A DNA stretch of 64,000 nt, from assembly GCF_029852145.1 (NCBI RefSeq), contig NC_079979.1, forward strand, positions 2,590,501 to 2,654,500. Direction: 5' to 3'. The translations under genes were made by a program, and so were the position numbers. This DNA comes from Microplitis mediator (lineage: Eukaryota; Arthropoda; Insecta; Hymenoptera; Braconidae). Numbering within the stretch: the first letter of the stretch is position 1; every line of letters starts with the position of its first letter. Under the pieces are notes generated by a model. That model searched no databases, was not told the origin of the DNA, and saw nothing but the letters and a program-made list of their open reading frames with translations. Positions 11,764 to 21,116 of the stretch are shown in pieces.

Positions 11764-13530
11764 TAGAACCTCGATAACTCGAACCTCACCGGAGGGAAAA
11801 AAAATTTCGAGTTAACGAGTTTTCGACTTATCAAGTATTTTGAGAGATAAAGGTTGTAATGAATGAAATTTCGAACTGTAAAGGCATTTAAATCAAGTTG
11901 AGTAAATATTATTTGTTTTAATATAAAAAAATTTATAAATTTATATAATCAGTTATATTTTTCTGGGTTAAAGAATTTAAATATTGCTTGTCTATAGTAT
12001 TTTCAAGTATGAACAAGGCATCAAATACTCGATCATCGACATTATTACATCTTTCGATGTAGATCCGTAGGTTCTTGATTGCCCCTTGAGCCTGTGTATT
12101 TGATACAGTTAGTTCAGTACTCAAATCTTCATCATCGCCGTCATCGTCATCGAGGTCCTGGTTTTGATTAAGCAAATTAACAATTTCATCGTCAGTCAAG
12201 GTTCCAGTCGTAGCGATATCAGCATCACATGATACATAATCTTCAAATTGGACGTCTGCAATCGGTAGTTTATTCCACTCTTCTAATGTTGTATCATCGG
12301 GTGTCGTTTTCAGGGTTGATTGTGTCAGTTCCTCTCTTTGTGTCGTTGTAAATCCACATGTTCTGAAGCAATTAACTATCGTACTTTCTGATACGTTTCT
12401 CCAAGCTTTATCAATCATCCTAATGGCATGCAAGACGTTTATGGCGGGCACAGTTTTTTGTTCCATATCAGCAATAAGTTTTTTGACAACTTCTTTTCTA
12501 TAAAACGATTTAAAATTTTTTATTATTCCCTGATCTAGCGGTTGTAATCTCGACGTTGTATTTGGAGGTAGAAATTTAACTTTTACAGCCTTCAATAATG
12601 GAATAACATTATGTGCAGTACAGTTATCGATGAAAAGTAAAATTTTTCGCTTTTCTCTAATCATCTGTTTATCAAGTTTAATCAGCCACTGCTTAAATAT
12701 ATCAGCTGTCATCCAAGCTTTTTTATTGGCTTCATAATCGACCGGCAATGATTTGCATCCACTGAAACAGCGGGGTTTTTTAGCTTTGCCTATGACCAAA
12801 GGCTTAAGCTTTTCAGTACCCGTCATATTTGTGGCAAGCAATACGGTTAATCTCTCTTTGCTATGTTTGCCACCGTGACATTTTTCATTTTTAAAAATAA
12901 GCGATTTATCAGGTAAACATTTAAAAAATAAACCTGTCTCGTCTGCATTAAATATGTCCCTCAGTTCATAATCCTTCAACAAACGGAGTAACTCTACTAT
13001 CCATTCATCACATATCTCAGTATTTACGCTGGCACTTTCCCCACAAAGTTTTCTGAATACAAGTTCATGCCGCTTCTTAAAATTACCCAACCAACCATTG
13101 CTTGCACGAAACGAAGTGTGTCCCAATGATTTTGAAAATTCTTCGGCTTTTTCACGTAATAATGTTCCACTTATACTGAGATTTTTTTCACGACACTGCT
13201 TGAACCATGTTAATAAACACTCTTCAACATCAGGAAATTCTGCTAGGCGTTGTCTTTTACATGATAAGTTGTTACTTGTTTCATACTTTAACAATATTTC
13301 GGACTCATTTTTTAAAATTGTTGATAAAGTACTTGCCGGTAATCCATACTGATCAAATATTTCTTTTCTTTTTGTACCACGTCTCACTGCTTGAATAACA
13401 TCTACTTTTTCACGAAGAGTTAACGTTTTTAATTTTCTAGTGGTCATTTTACAGAAAATGTTATGAGACGACTAATATACTTCTAAACACGAAACTATTC
13501 TGATAATAAATTTCTTTCAAGCTATGCATT
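11761..13530 (-). mobile_element. pogo/Tigger-type DNA transposon, one visible end
   Basis: The left end reads CAGTAGAACCTCGATAACTC, the terminal repeat style of Tigger elements, with a sub-terminal TTCGAGTTAACGAG repeat. It encloses the transposase ORF 11933-13447. No reverse complement of this terminus was found to the right; sequence past 13450 runs into an AT microsatellite and then an LTR element at 13563. The right end seems lost, unless it is hidden by divergence. Confidence 0.8.
11933..13447 (-). CDS. pogo/Tigger transposase, full-length ORF
   Basis: A 504-codon uninterrupted ORF. Residues 1-55 form the psq/CENP-B-N helix-turn-helix (LTLREKVDVIQAVRRG and then PASTLSTILKN). Residues about 70-140 form the CENP-B-type DNA-binding domain. 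The DDE superfamily endonuclease core follows, with D169 in FNADETG, D274 in LLFIDNCTAHN and D305 in LQPLDQGIIKNF, giving the DDD triad of this family. An acidic stretch lies near residue 440 (DLDDDDGDDEDL). The enzyme would cut and paste DNA at TA targets in the nucleus. The ORF has no stop or frameshift although one end of the transposon appears missing. It is probably a recently immobilised copy; domestication is possible but has no direct support. Confidence 0.93.
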   Translation of the reverse strand: MTTRKLKTLTLREKVDVIQAVRRGTKRKEIFDQYGLPASTLSTILKNESEILLKYETSNNLSCKRQRLAEFPDVEECLLTWFKQCREKNLSISGTLLREKAEEFSKSLGHTSFRASNGWLGNFKKRHELVFRKLCGESASVNTEICDEWIVELLRLLKDYELRDIFNADETGLFFKCLPDKSLIFKNEKCHGGKHSKERLTVLLATNMTGTEKLKPLVIGKAKKPRCFSGCKSLPVDYEANKKAWMTADIFKQWLIKLDKQMIREKRKILLFIDNCTAHNVIPLLKAVKVKFLPPNTTSRLQPLDQGIIKNFKSFYRKEVVKKLIADMEQKTVPAINVLHAIRMIDKAWRNVSESTIVNCFRTCGFTTTQREELTQSTLKTTPDDTTLEEWNKLPIADVQFEDYVSCDADIATTGTLTDDEIVNLLNQNQDLDDDDGDDEDLSTELTVSNTQAQGAIKNLRIYIERCNNVDDRVFDALFILENTIDKQYLNSLTQKNITDYINL

Positions 13531-13562
13531 AATACATATATATATACATATATATATATATA

Positions 13563-13896
13563 TGTAGCGACTGGGTCACTACTTATGTTATGGTAAGTCA
13601 TAATTTCGAATAAGCCCGTCAACCATCGATCATCATCGATCGTCGAATATTTTCCCCCGCGCGAATACGATCTTCAGTAGCGATCCAGTGACTCAGTACA
13701 TAGAACATTACACACTCGTACAATAGAGAGAAACCCAGCAACTAGCCATCACATATCTAATGCGACTAGCATTATTTTGTATTATATAATTCTTTAAATA
13801 AAACTAACTATTCTCAACTCTGTTAATATTATCAATTGAAGTCAGATAATTAATTTATCGGAGTAAGATCCTATAAACCTCATCCCAGTCACAACA
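13563..13896 (+). repeat. 5' LTR
   Basis: Begins TGTAGCGACTGGGTCAC and ends CAGTCACAACA. Its length equals the 3' LTR at 15361-15694. AATAAA-type motifs lie around 13796. Confidence 0.88.
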
Positions 13897-14372
13897 TTGG
13901 TGACTGCCGGACGTAATTCTCAAGAGGACGCCATTTCATGTACACGTTCCACGTGGCAAATAGCACGTTGAGTGTACAACATCGCGTCTCCACTAATAGC
14001 CAATTGCGACATATTAATTCCGCGAGTTCTTTACAACAGTGAAGTGTGTGAATTACGTGTTGTGCAAGCTTTTTGTCACGGCTGGTGCATTGCGGGAAAT
14101 TTTGAATATATGCCGCACTGCTTTATAATTTAAGCGACACCATCGGGGTGCAAATTAAATTGTGATAATAGTGATCAGTGATTTCCTGTATAAAATACAG
14201 TGAATAAAATTATCATTCGTTTGAAATTTTCGCCCTGTGATAATTTTCACGTGACTCGAAGCGTCTCGAACATTCTTAAACGGTGAGTCAGCCTCAGCGG
14301 ACACTAATCTGCTTATAGTGGTATTAAGTTTTGTGTTAGAATTATTGTCTTAGTGCCGGACATAAATTTACG

Positions 14373-15173
14373 ATGCCGAATACAGACGACAAGAAAGACG
14401 ATGTCTTCTTGGATGCCAAACCAGTGATCGTCAACTCTCTCAAAGCACCTCACTTCAACTCAAAGTGAGTGAGTTTATGGTTCGCGCAGCTCGAAGCTCA
14501 GTTTGCGATCCACGGCATAGCAACTGAAGAAGAGAAATTCAACCACGTGGTTTCTCTCATTGACACCAAGTATGCATGTGAGGTTGAGACCCTCATCATC
14601 AACCCACCAACGACGACGCCATACGCCGAGTTGAAAGCCACGCTTATCTCATGCTACTCAAAGTCTGAAGAAGCCAAACTGCGACAGTGGAGCGATCGGT
14701 GACGAATCACCATCGCCGTTCCTCCACCATCTTAAATCACTTGCGCCGACCATTGATGACGTGTTCCTAAAGGCAAGAGGGCAAACTTGCCCAAATAGAT
14801 ACGAGAGCTTCTAGCTGTCTCTTCAACCACAGCTACAATCGGCGAGTTAGCCAAAACAGTTGACAAGCTACATGAGATATTTCCGGTGAATCACACTACT
14901 GCCGTAGCGTCATCATCATCTTCACAGGAGACGATGACACTGCAGAAACAAGTGAGCGAACTATCTCGACAGGTAGCAGCACTGACGACAGCGTTCAACC
15001 AGAACCACGACAGATCACCAGGACAAGGACAAAACAATCGCCCTCGAAGCAAATCAAAGCGACGCAAGCTTGATAAAACAGGTATCTGTTATTACCACAC
15101 CAAGTTCAGTAAAACCGTGTACAAATGTACGCCAGGCTGCCAGTTTGGGGGAAACGCGAACGAGAGTCATTAG
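14373..15173 (+). pseudogene. Gypsy-type gag, broken
   Basis: The frame opens at ATG 14373 (start MPNTDDKKDD), runs 31 codons and meets an in-frame TGA at 14466-14468. It continues in the same frame as LWFAQLEAQFAIHGI...FNHVVSLID, the usual capsid segment of many insect Ty3/gypsy gags. A second break occurs at about 14702, after which another frame gives FLHHLKSLAPTIDD and finally QKQVSELSRQVAALT and ICYYHTKF...KCTPGCQF, the typical C-terminal Cys-rich motif. Both breaks are visible directly. It would have supplied the particle shell protein; it cannot do so now. Confidence 0.85.
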
Positions 15174-15360
15174 CGGTGGACAGCGACTCTCTTGCATCTT
15201 CAAACAATTTATTGTATTTTCTCTAACTCGTACTGTCCTCACAACGTAGCACACATGCTCAAATTAGTTTTTTTCATTATTTTTCATTTGCATTGTAAAT
15301 ATCTCTTATTATTTTTCATTTGTACAAAAAGCATCATATTTTTTTTAAGAGGGGAAGTAC

Positions 15361-15694
15361 TGAAGAGACTACGTCACAGCTTATATTATTATAATTCATA
15401 ATTTCGGATAAGTCCGTCGACACTCGATCATCATCGCTCGCCGAATAGTTTCCCCCGCGCGGATACGATATTAGGTGGCGACACAGCGACTCAGTCCATT
15501 GTACAGTTCACACACGTACAATAGACAGATACCCAGCAACTAGCCAACACATATCTAATGCGACTAGCCTTATTTTGTATTATATAATTCGTTAAATAAA
15601 ACTATTCATTACTCTGTTAATATGATCAATTGGAGTGAGATAATTAATTTATCGTTGTTAGTAAGATCCTATAAACCTAATCCTAGTCACTACA
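15361..15694 (+). repeat. 3' LTR
   Basis: Begins TGAAGAGACTACGTCAC after a purine tract and ends CTAGTCACTACA. Aligns end to end with the LTR at 13563-13896. Confidence 0.88.
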
Positions 15695-16384
15695 TATATA
15701 CATATATTGAGACAATGTGGATTGTCTTCGTCATCCTCAGCCTTGCGGTTCTTCTTTTTCCCCGTCTCGTTGCCGTCCGAAGCTACACAAGTCATAGTAT
15801 CGTGGTCACATGACTAATTATCACGTCGACGCATGTCCATAAGGGTGAAGTGGGGATAGAGTCCCGAGGCTAGTCCTACGCCCAAAATTATCGGTCAATC
15901 ACTACGATCCTGGATCAATTAGTAATTAGACGTATAACTTATCTACTATTGTAATATATTAGTAATTTACTTGCGACTTTATTAATTCGGGCAATCTACT
16001 TGCATTCTTTATCAATCTGTCTAATTCCGTGTCACGGAGGTGTAATAAAATATAAAAAGATAATAAAATAAATATTCACGATTTGTTGATAAAATATCAC
16101 GACTCACGACTCATGATTGTATTTACGTATTGGTTTGCAGAAAACCATGTATATAAACGACAAGAGTACTTAGCTTTTTTATTAAACTTATTCGTAAAGC
16201 TATTGGTTCACGTATTCGCAGACAGTTTTAAAGGTAAATAATTATATTTCTACCCATATTACTTGAATGTTAGAGAAATCTAGGAGAAAATGAGATATTT
16301 TTGCGAAAAAACTGAAAAATATAATTTATTAACAAGTATACAAGAAGAAAATAAAATATTGAATTCCTTAAACTATTAAATACA
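15695..16384. other. Unrecognised sequence with one signal-peptide-like mini-ORF
   Basis: No gene can be supported. At 15715-15813 a 32-codon ORF starts MWIVFVILSLAVLLFPRLVA, which looks like a signal peptide, but it stops soon after and no splice donor of normal quality follows. The rest is AT-rich with no recognised motifs. Confidence 0.4.
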
Positions 16385-17091
16385 AAATCATTTCGAGCTC
16401 GAAAATACTTTTGTGTGCCATTGTTTTTGAAAAAAATATGTTTTTTATCATTTATTCCTTCGACGATATCACTCGAACGATTTAGCCGATTGAGACGGTT
16501 GAGGTGGAAATCAACGCGTTTTATTGAGTTCTAGAGCTAATTAGATTTTAGAATTGATCGGATGAGTCACTTCAAAGATAATCGAAAAAAATCGTTTCTT
16601 TTACCATTAATTACTTCAACGATATCTCTCGAACAAATTAACCAATTGAGATAGTTAAAACGGCGATCGACGGATTTTATTGAATTCTAGAGCTGATTAG
16701 ATTATGAAGTCGATTGTTCAACTCGTTTTTAAGAAATCAATAAAAAACTAAAAAGAAAATTTTTAATTTTCGAAATTCACAGATATTTTCGAGTCGACTT
16801 GATTAAATGATCTGAAATTTTTAGGAAAGTTGATGGCCAACAAGCCTTTTCAATCGCCGCCTCAACCATCCAAATCGATTCATTAGTTATAAAGTTATAG
16901 ACTATTCACACACGCACACACACACACACACAAACATACAGATACTCGGACATCATTTTGAAAATAGTCAGAATAGCTACCTAGGACCTCAAAACGTCGA
17001 CATCTAATGAAATTGCGACTTTCGCAAATCGGGGTGAAAACAATAACTTCCCGAATTTTTCGAAAACCGTCGATTTTCTTAGCGGGAAGAT
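16385..17091 (+). repeat. Dispersed repeat family A, copy 2
   Basis: Same order of blocks as 1360-2247: the CGAGCTCGAAAATAC block, two internal GATATC...CGAACGA units, GTTGATGGCCAACAAGCC, a short CA tract, CTCGGACATCATTTTG, and the CTTAGCGGGAAG end. Confidence 0.85.
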
Positions 17092-17830
17092 ATTATTATA
17101 ATTTTAATAAAATAATATAAAAAATATTAAATCATACAAAATAACTATAAGAATAAAAAGAATATAATTATATTAGTAAAATTCGAACTAAAAATCATAG
17201 TTTTTTAATTATTATTTTATTTCACATTAGTTTTTTAGTTACTCTAATTCTCCCTTCGAAATTATTGCGTATCCTTCTCGCAAAAGTTGAGCTTCTTAGA
17301 CCAGTCATTTTACTCCTAGGCTACCTGAAACTCGATGCCATGTGAATTTTTTTTTTTTTTAAATTTCTAAAAATAAAAAGAAATGAAAAAATCGAAAATG
17401 TACAAAAATCGGTGAATTGCGATTTTTGTTATTAACAAAAAACTAAAAAAAAAAATTTCGCTCACTTAAAATTATATTTCAAATCGATTAAATGAATTAA
17501 AAAAAATATATAAATGGCTGATATTGTAAAAAAAATATCACAGATAATATTTCAAAAAAAACATCTGCCTTAAATGCCTTTGTTTATTTATTAAAAATGT
17601 TTTTAGGTATGATTTATTAATGCTAAGCTGAAACTTTTACCGACATAGACTATGACGTCAAAGTGGCGCTGCTTTCGCTCGGGGGGCGTGGCTTAGATTC
17701 AAATCGCTTAAAACTCCGACACTCAATTTATAAAATTAAAATTTCTTTTCTTAACTTTTAAATAATAATAAATAAATATTAATAAGTTTAAATAAGTAAA
17801 TAAATAAATAATTGGATGTATTATATTTAT

Positions 17831-19225
17831 CCCAGTAAACACATTGACGTAAATTTGACGTCAGAGTGACGTTACGCTATGTCATCATTTACGTAAGATA
17901 TAAGCCACGAATGAGTCAGATGTGACTCATTATTTCCCACTTTTTTACGTAAGATTATGATGTAAAACTAATGACGTATGCATGATGTAAATGTGATGTC
18001 TGTGTGCCCTTCTATGACGTCAATATGACATATGGGTGATGTCAAAATTATCAATTCGGAAAAAATATTTTGAAAAAGAAAAAAATAAAATGAAATACCG
18101 AATTTTGAATTTGATTATTACTGCGCGAACGCATTGTGAATTCTGAAACAAGATTAGATATCGTTAAATGATGAAAAAATCCTGGGCGTCTGCTGGGTTC
18201 GAACACGGCTCCTCTTGGCTGGTAGTCCTGAACGTTGCTCACTGGTCCACATCACGAGAGTTCAAATCTCGTGCTCAATTGATGTATTTAGAGTGAAATG
18301 CCGGAAAAGACAGAGTTAATAAGTTTTCGTGATGGATTTTTACAAAATTTAAAAAACTCCATGAACTTATATGAAATTTTATAGAAGCAATATTTGTCGA
18401 CCTCGATGATAATTGTATAAAATTTCATTAAGTTTCATCAAATTTTTTAATTTTTTGTTGTGATGTGAAATTTAAAAAATCTTAAATAAAATTTTCGAAA
18501 CATTAAATAATTTCACAAAATCGTATGAAATTCAATCGATTGAAAAATTGTGATACTAAAATTTAAAATCATAATAGCAAAAGAGTTCAAACTGTCGTTA
18601 CATTTTTTTTGTCATCCTAAATGATATTTTCGATATATCATTTAAAAAAATAAAGTTAATTTTTTTATGCTCACGCCAATATTTTAATCTAAAACGTCTG
18701 AATGATCTATTATCGAGTTTAACGATTACTTTGACCCCAAAAATGTTCGACGTTTAGTTGTTATTTTTACACATTTACACATGTTTGAAAATTCATTCTA
18801 TGATTGTTTTATTTCAATAAATAGATGATAAAAAACTATGACTCGGACATTACATCAGCATTGCGTAAAATACTGACTTGTCACTGATGTAAAGATATGA
18901 TTTAAGAGTGACATCCACATTACGTATAACCGTGACTTTGCTACTGACATAAATGTATGATTTTAAAATTACGTCATTATGATATACGGATAATGACTTT
19001 ATTACTACATAACAATGTGATGTAGATTCTATGTCAAACGTACGTAATACATAAGTCATAACTGTGATATGGTACAAGAGTCATGCTTACATCAATATGA
19101 TGTCACAAGCTTTACATCGTATTAAAGTCATGTAGAACGTCAGATTGACATCAAATTTACATCAGATGTCGTGACATTGCTATGACCTACGTATGACGTC
19201 AAAATAAGGTTATGTGTTCACTGGG
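17831..19225. mobile_element. MITE-like element with CCCAGTAAACACAT ends and TTAT duplication
   Basis: The left end reads CCCAGTAAACACATTGACG; the reverse complement of the right end reads CCCAGTGAACACATAACC. TTAT flanks both sides (17827-17830 and 19226-19229). The uninterrupted right arm of the host foldback shows this site with a single TTAT, so the duplication and exact borders are well supported. The interior carries many TGACGT, TGATGT, TACGTAA and complement motifs near both ends and no transposase. Confidence 0.88.
18170..18275. repeat. tRNA-like fragment inside the element
   Basis: GCTGGGTTCGAACACGG near 18192 resembles a B box on the minus strand, and GAGAGTTCAAATCTCG near 18255 resembles a T-arm on the plus strand. 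No complete cloverleaf can be drawn; these are probably SINE remnants. Confidence 0.35.
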
Positions 19226-20730
19226 TTATTATATGATATGTTTCATTAATTTACTTACCTTGAGCCATGAAAATGATAAATTTAAATTTCTAAAAAATAT
19301 TTATTATCATTAATATAATAAATACTATTTTTATTTAATTAAAAAAAATGGTTTTAAAATATTTTAGTACTTATTATATACTTAAAATTTTAAATATTAT
19401 TTTAACTTAAAACTAAATAACATAAAGAGATAATTTTTATTTGCCAGCTGATCAATCGGACAACGAAAACGACGACATATAATAAAAATAAAAAGGAATA
19501 GAATAAAAATAATAATTTGATTAAATTCTAAGATTTCATATAAATTTTATATTAAATATTAATTACATTTTAATAATCTGTTATTATCTTGATTTTTTAA
19601 ATATTATATCCGAATGATATTTTTATCATTTAACATACCCACCAATATTTCGTCAAATAATATTTTTAATTATAGTTTAAATTGTAATGATAAATTTTTA
19701 TACATTTATGAAACAAGTTCTTATTACGTAACGTTGTTTTTTTTAAATATTAACAAAAATATGACAAACCTTAATTTTTCTAGTTATTTCCTGACCGAAT
19801 ATGTCATTATTTATAATTTATTATTTTTTATTTTAGAATTATTTCTTTATGTTATTTAGTTTTAAATTGAAGTAATCTTTAAAATTTTAAGTATATAATA
19901 AGTACTGATATATATTAAAACCATTCTTTTCAATTAAATAATAATATTATTTATTTTATTAACGATAATAAATATTTTTTAGAAATTAAAATTTATCATT
20001 TTCATGGCTCAAGGTAAGTAAATTAATGAAATATATCATATAATAAATATAATACAGCCAATTATTTATTTATTTACTTACTTAAAAAAATTAATATTAA
20101 TTTATTATTATTTAAAAGTTAAGAAAAGAAATTTTAATTTTATAAATTGAGTGTCGGAGTTTTAAGCGATTTGAATCTAAGCCACGCCCCCCGAGCGAAA
20201 GCAGCGCCACTTTGACATCATATTCTATGTCGGTAAAAGTTTCAGCTTAGCATTAATAAATAATACCTAAAAACAGTTTTAATAAATAAATAAAGGCATT
20301 TAGGGCAAATGTTTTTTTTTTAAATATTATCTCTGATATTTTTTTTACAATATCAGCCATTTATATATTTTTTTTTAATTCATTTAATCGGTTTAAAATA
20401 TAATTTTAAGTGAGCGAAATTTTTTTTTTTTAGTTTTTTGTTAATAACAAAAATCGCAATTCATCGATTTTGCACATTTTCGATTTTTTCATTTCTTTTT
20501 ATTTTTAGAAATTGTTGAAAAAAAAAAATTTCACATGGCATCGAGTTTTAGGTAGCCTAGGAGTAAAATGACTGGTCTACATGTATCGTAACCATATCTA
20601 TGATATTGTAAAAATAGTTCCGTTGCACATCAAAAGTTCAGATTGCATTCGTCATTATTCAATTAACCATCATTCCATTTCTGATTCCAGTCCATCGTGA
20701 CCCTACATCCTCGTTCACACACCTAATAGT

Positions 20731-20740
20731 CTATAAAATA
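20731..20740 (+). promoter_or_regulatory. Putative TATA box of peptide gene 2
   Basis: CTATAAAATA lies about 145 bp upstream of the ATG at 20882. The region from TTTGATAA onward is shared with copy 1, but in copy 1 the matching position lacks TATAAAA. Confidence 0.45.
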
Positions 20741-20881
20741 TTTGATAACAGCTCATAACTAAAATATATAACTCGTGACCTTCATCAATTAATTTTTTGT
20801 ATTTACGGTAATATTAATTTATTCATCATTGTCTTTTATTTCTAGTTGTCATCACATTAATCTTTTTTTAACAACTCTACA

Positions 20882-21100
20882 ATGGTGTCCGGAAAGTTAA
20901 TTGTTCTAATTATTGCCATAATTCTAATTGTCACTATCAGAGAATCGAATAGCGTATGTATTTATTGTAATCATTTCGTAAATTAATTACTACAATAATA
21001 GTTCATTTTTTAGATCCGGAGTCTAGTAGTTCATGGACATTGCCCATCAGGTTTGATGCCGTTTGGTAGATTTTGCATTGACGAAGACAAAACTCAGTAG
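20882..21100 (+). CDS. Secreted secapin-like peptide, copy 2 (two exons)
   Basis: Exon 1 is 20882-20953 (24 codons), the intron is 20954-21013 (GTATGT...TAG, 60 nt, phase 0), and exon 2 is 21014-21100 (28 codons plus TAG). Exon 1 encodes a signal peptide with a long Ile/Leu/Val core, close to that of copy 1 (shared LIVLIxAIILIV-type pattern). Exon 2 encodes a basic N-terminal stretch, then C-P-S-G-x6-R-F-C-I and a short acidic tail. The single cysteine pair, C-x10-C, has the same spacing as copy 1 and as the secapin type. A 52-residue precursor with about 28 mature residues is predicted. It has a TATA box upstream. A transposon starts 17 bp after the stop codon, and the ancestral 3' flank resumes at 22992. 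The likely poly(A) signal is then at 23560-23565. Confidence 0.7.
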
Positions 21101-21116
21101 CGTTTCTGTGAGACTA

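Larger units (their letters stand above)
13563..15694 (+). mobile_element. Gypsy-like LTR retrotransposon, internally deleted
   Basis: Two 334-bp LTRs (13563-13896 and 15361-15694) enclose 1.46 kb. They share the motifs CATAATTTCG, TTTCCCCCGCGCG, GCGACTAGC and AAGATCCTATAAACCT but differ at many positions, so the insertion is not very recent. TATA flanks both ends and may be the target duplication, though the site is low complexity. A primer-binding-site-like TTGGTGACTGCCGGACG follows the 5' LTR, and a purine tract AAGAGGGGAAG precedes the 3' LTR. Only gag is present; protease, RT and integrase are absent. Confidence 0.88.
17285..20580. mobile_element. Giant foldback element (about 0.7-kb arms), split by a later insertion
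   Basis: The right arm 19865-20580 is the reverse complement of the left sequence 17285-17830 plus 19226-19395. Landmarks are GACCAGTCATTTTACTCCTA with its complement, GGGGGGCGTGGCTTAG with CTAAGCCACGCCCCCC, and ACTTACCTTGAGCCATGAAA with its complement. The spacer is about 19400-19860 and very AT-rich. No coding region. The arms are interrupted on the left only, by the element at 17831-19225. Confidence 0.88.

Noticed and set aside
19614..19859. 81-codon ORF in the spacer of the giant foldback element
   Set aside because: Composition-driven Asn/Phe/Tyr-rich frame in AT-rich DNA, with no homologue or splice context.
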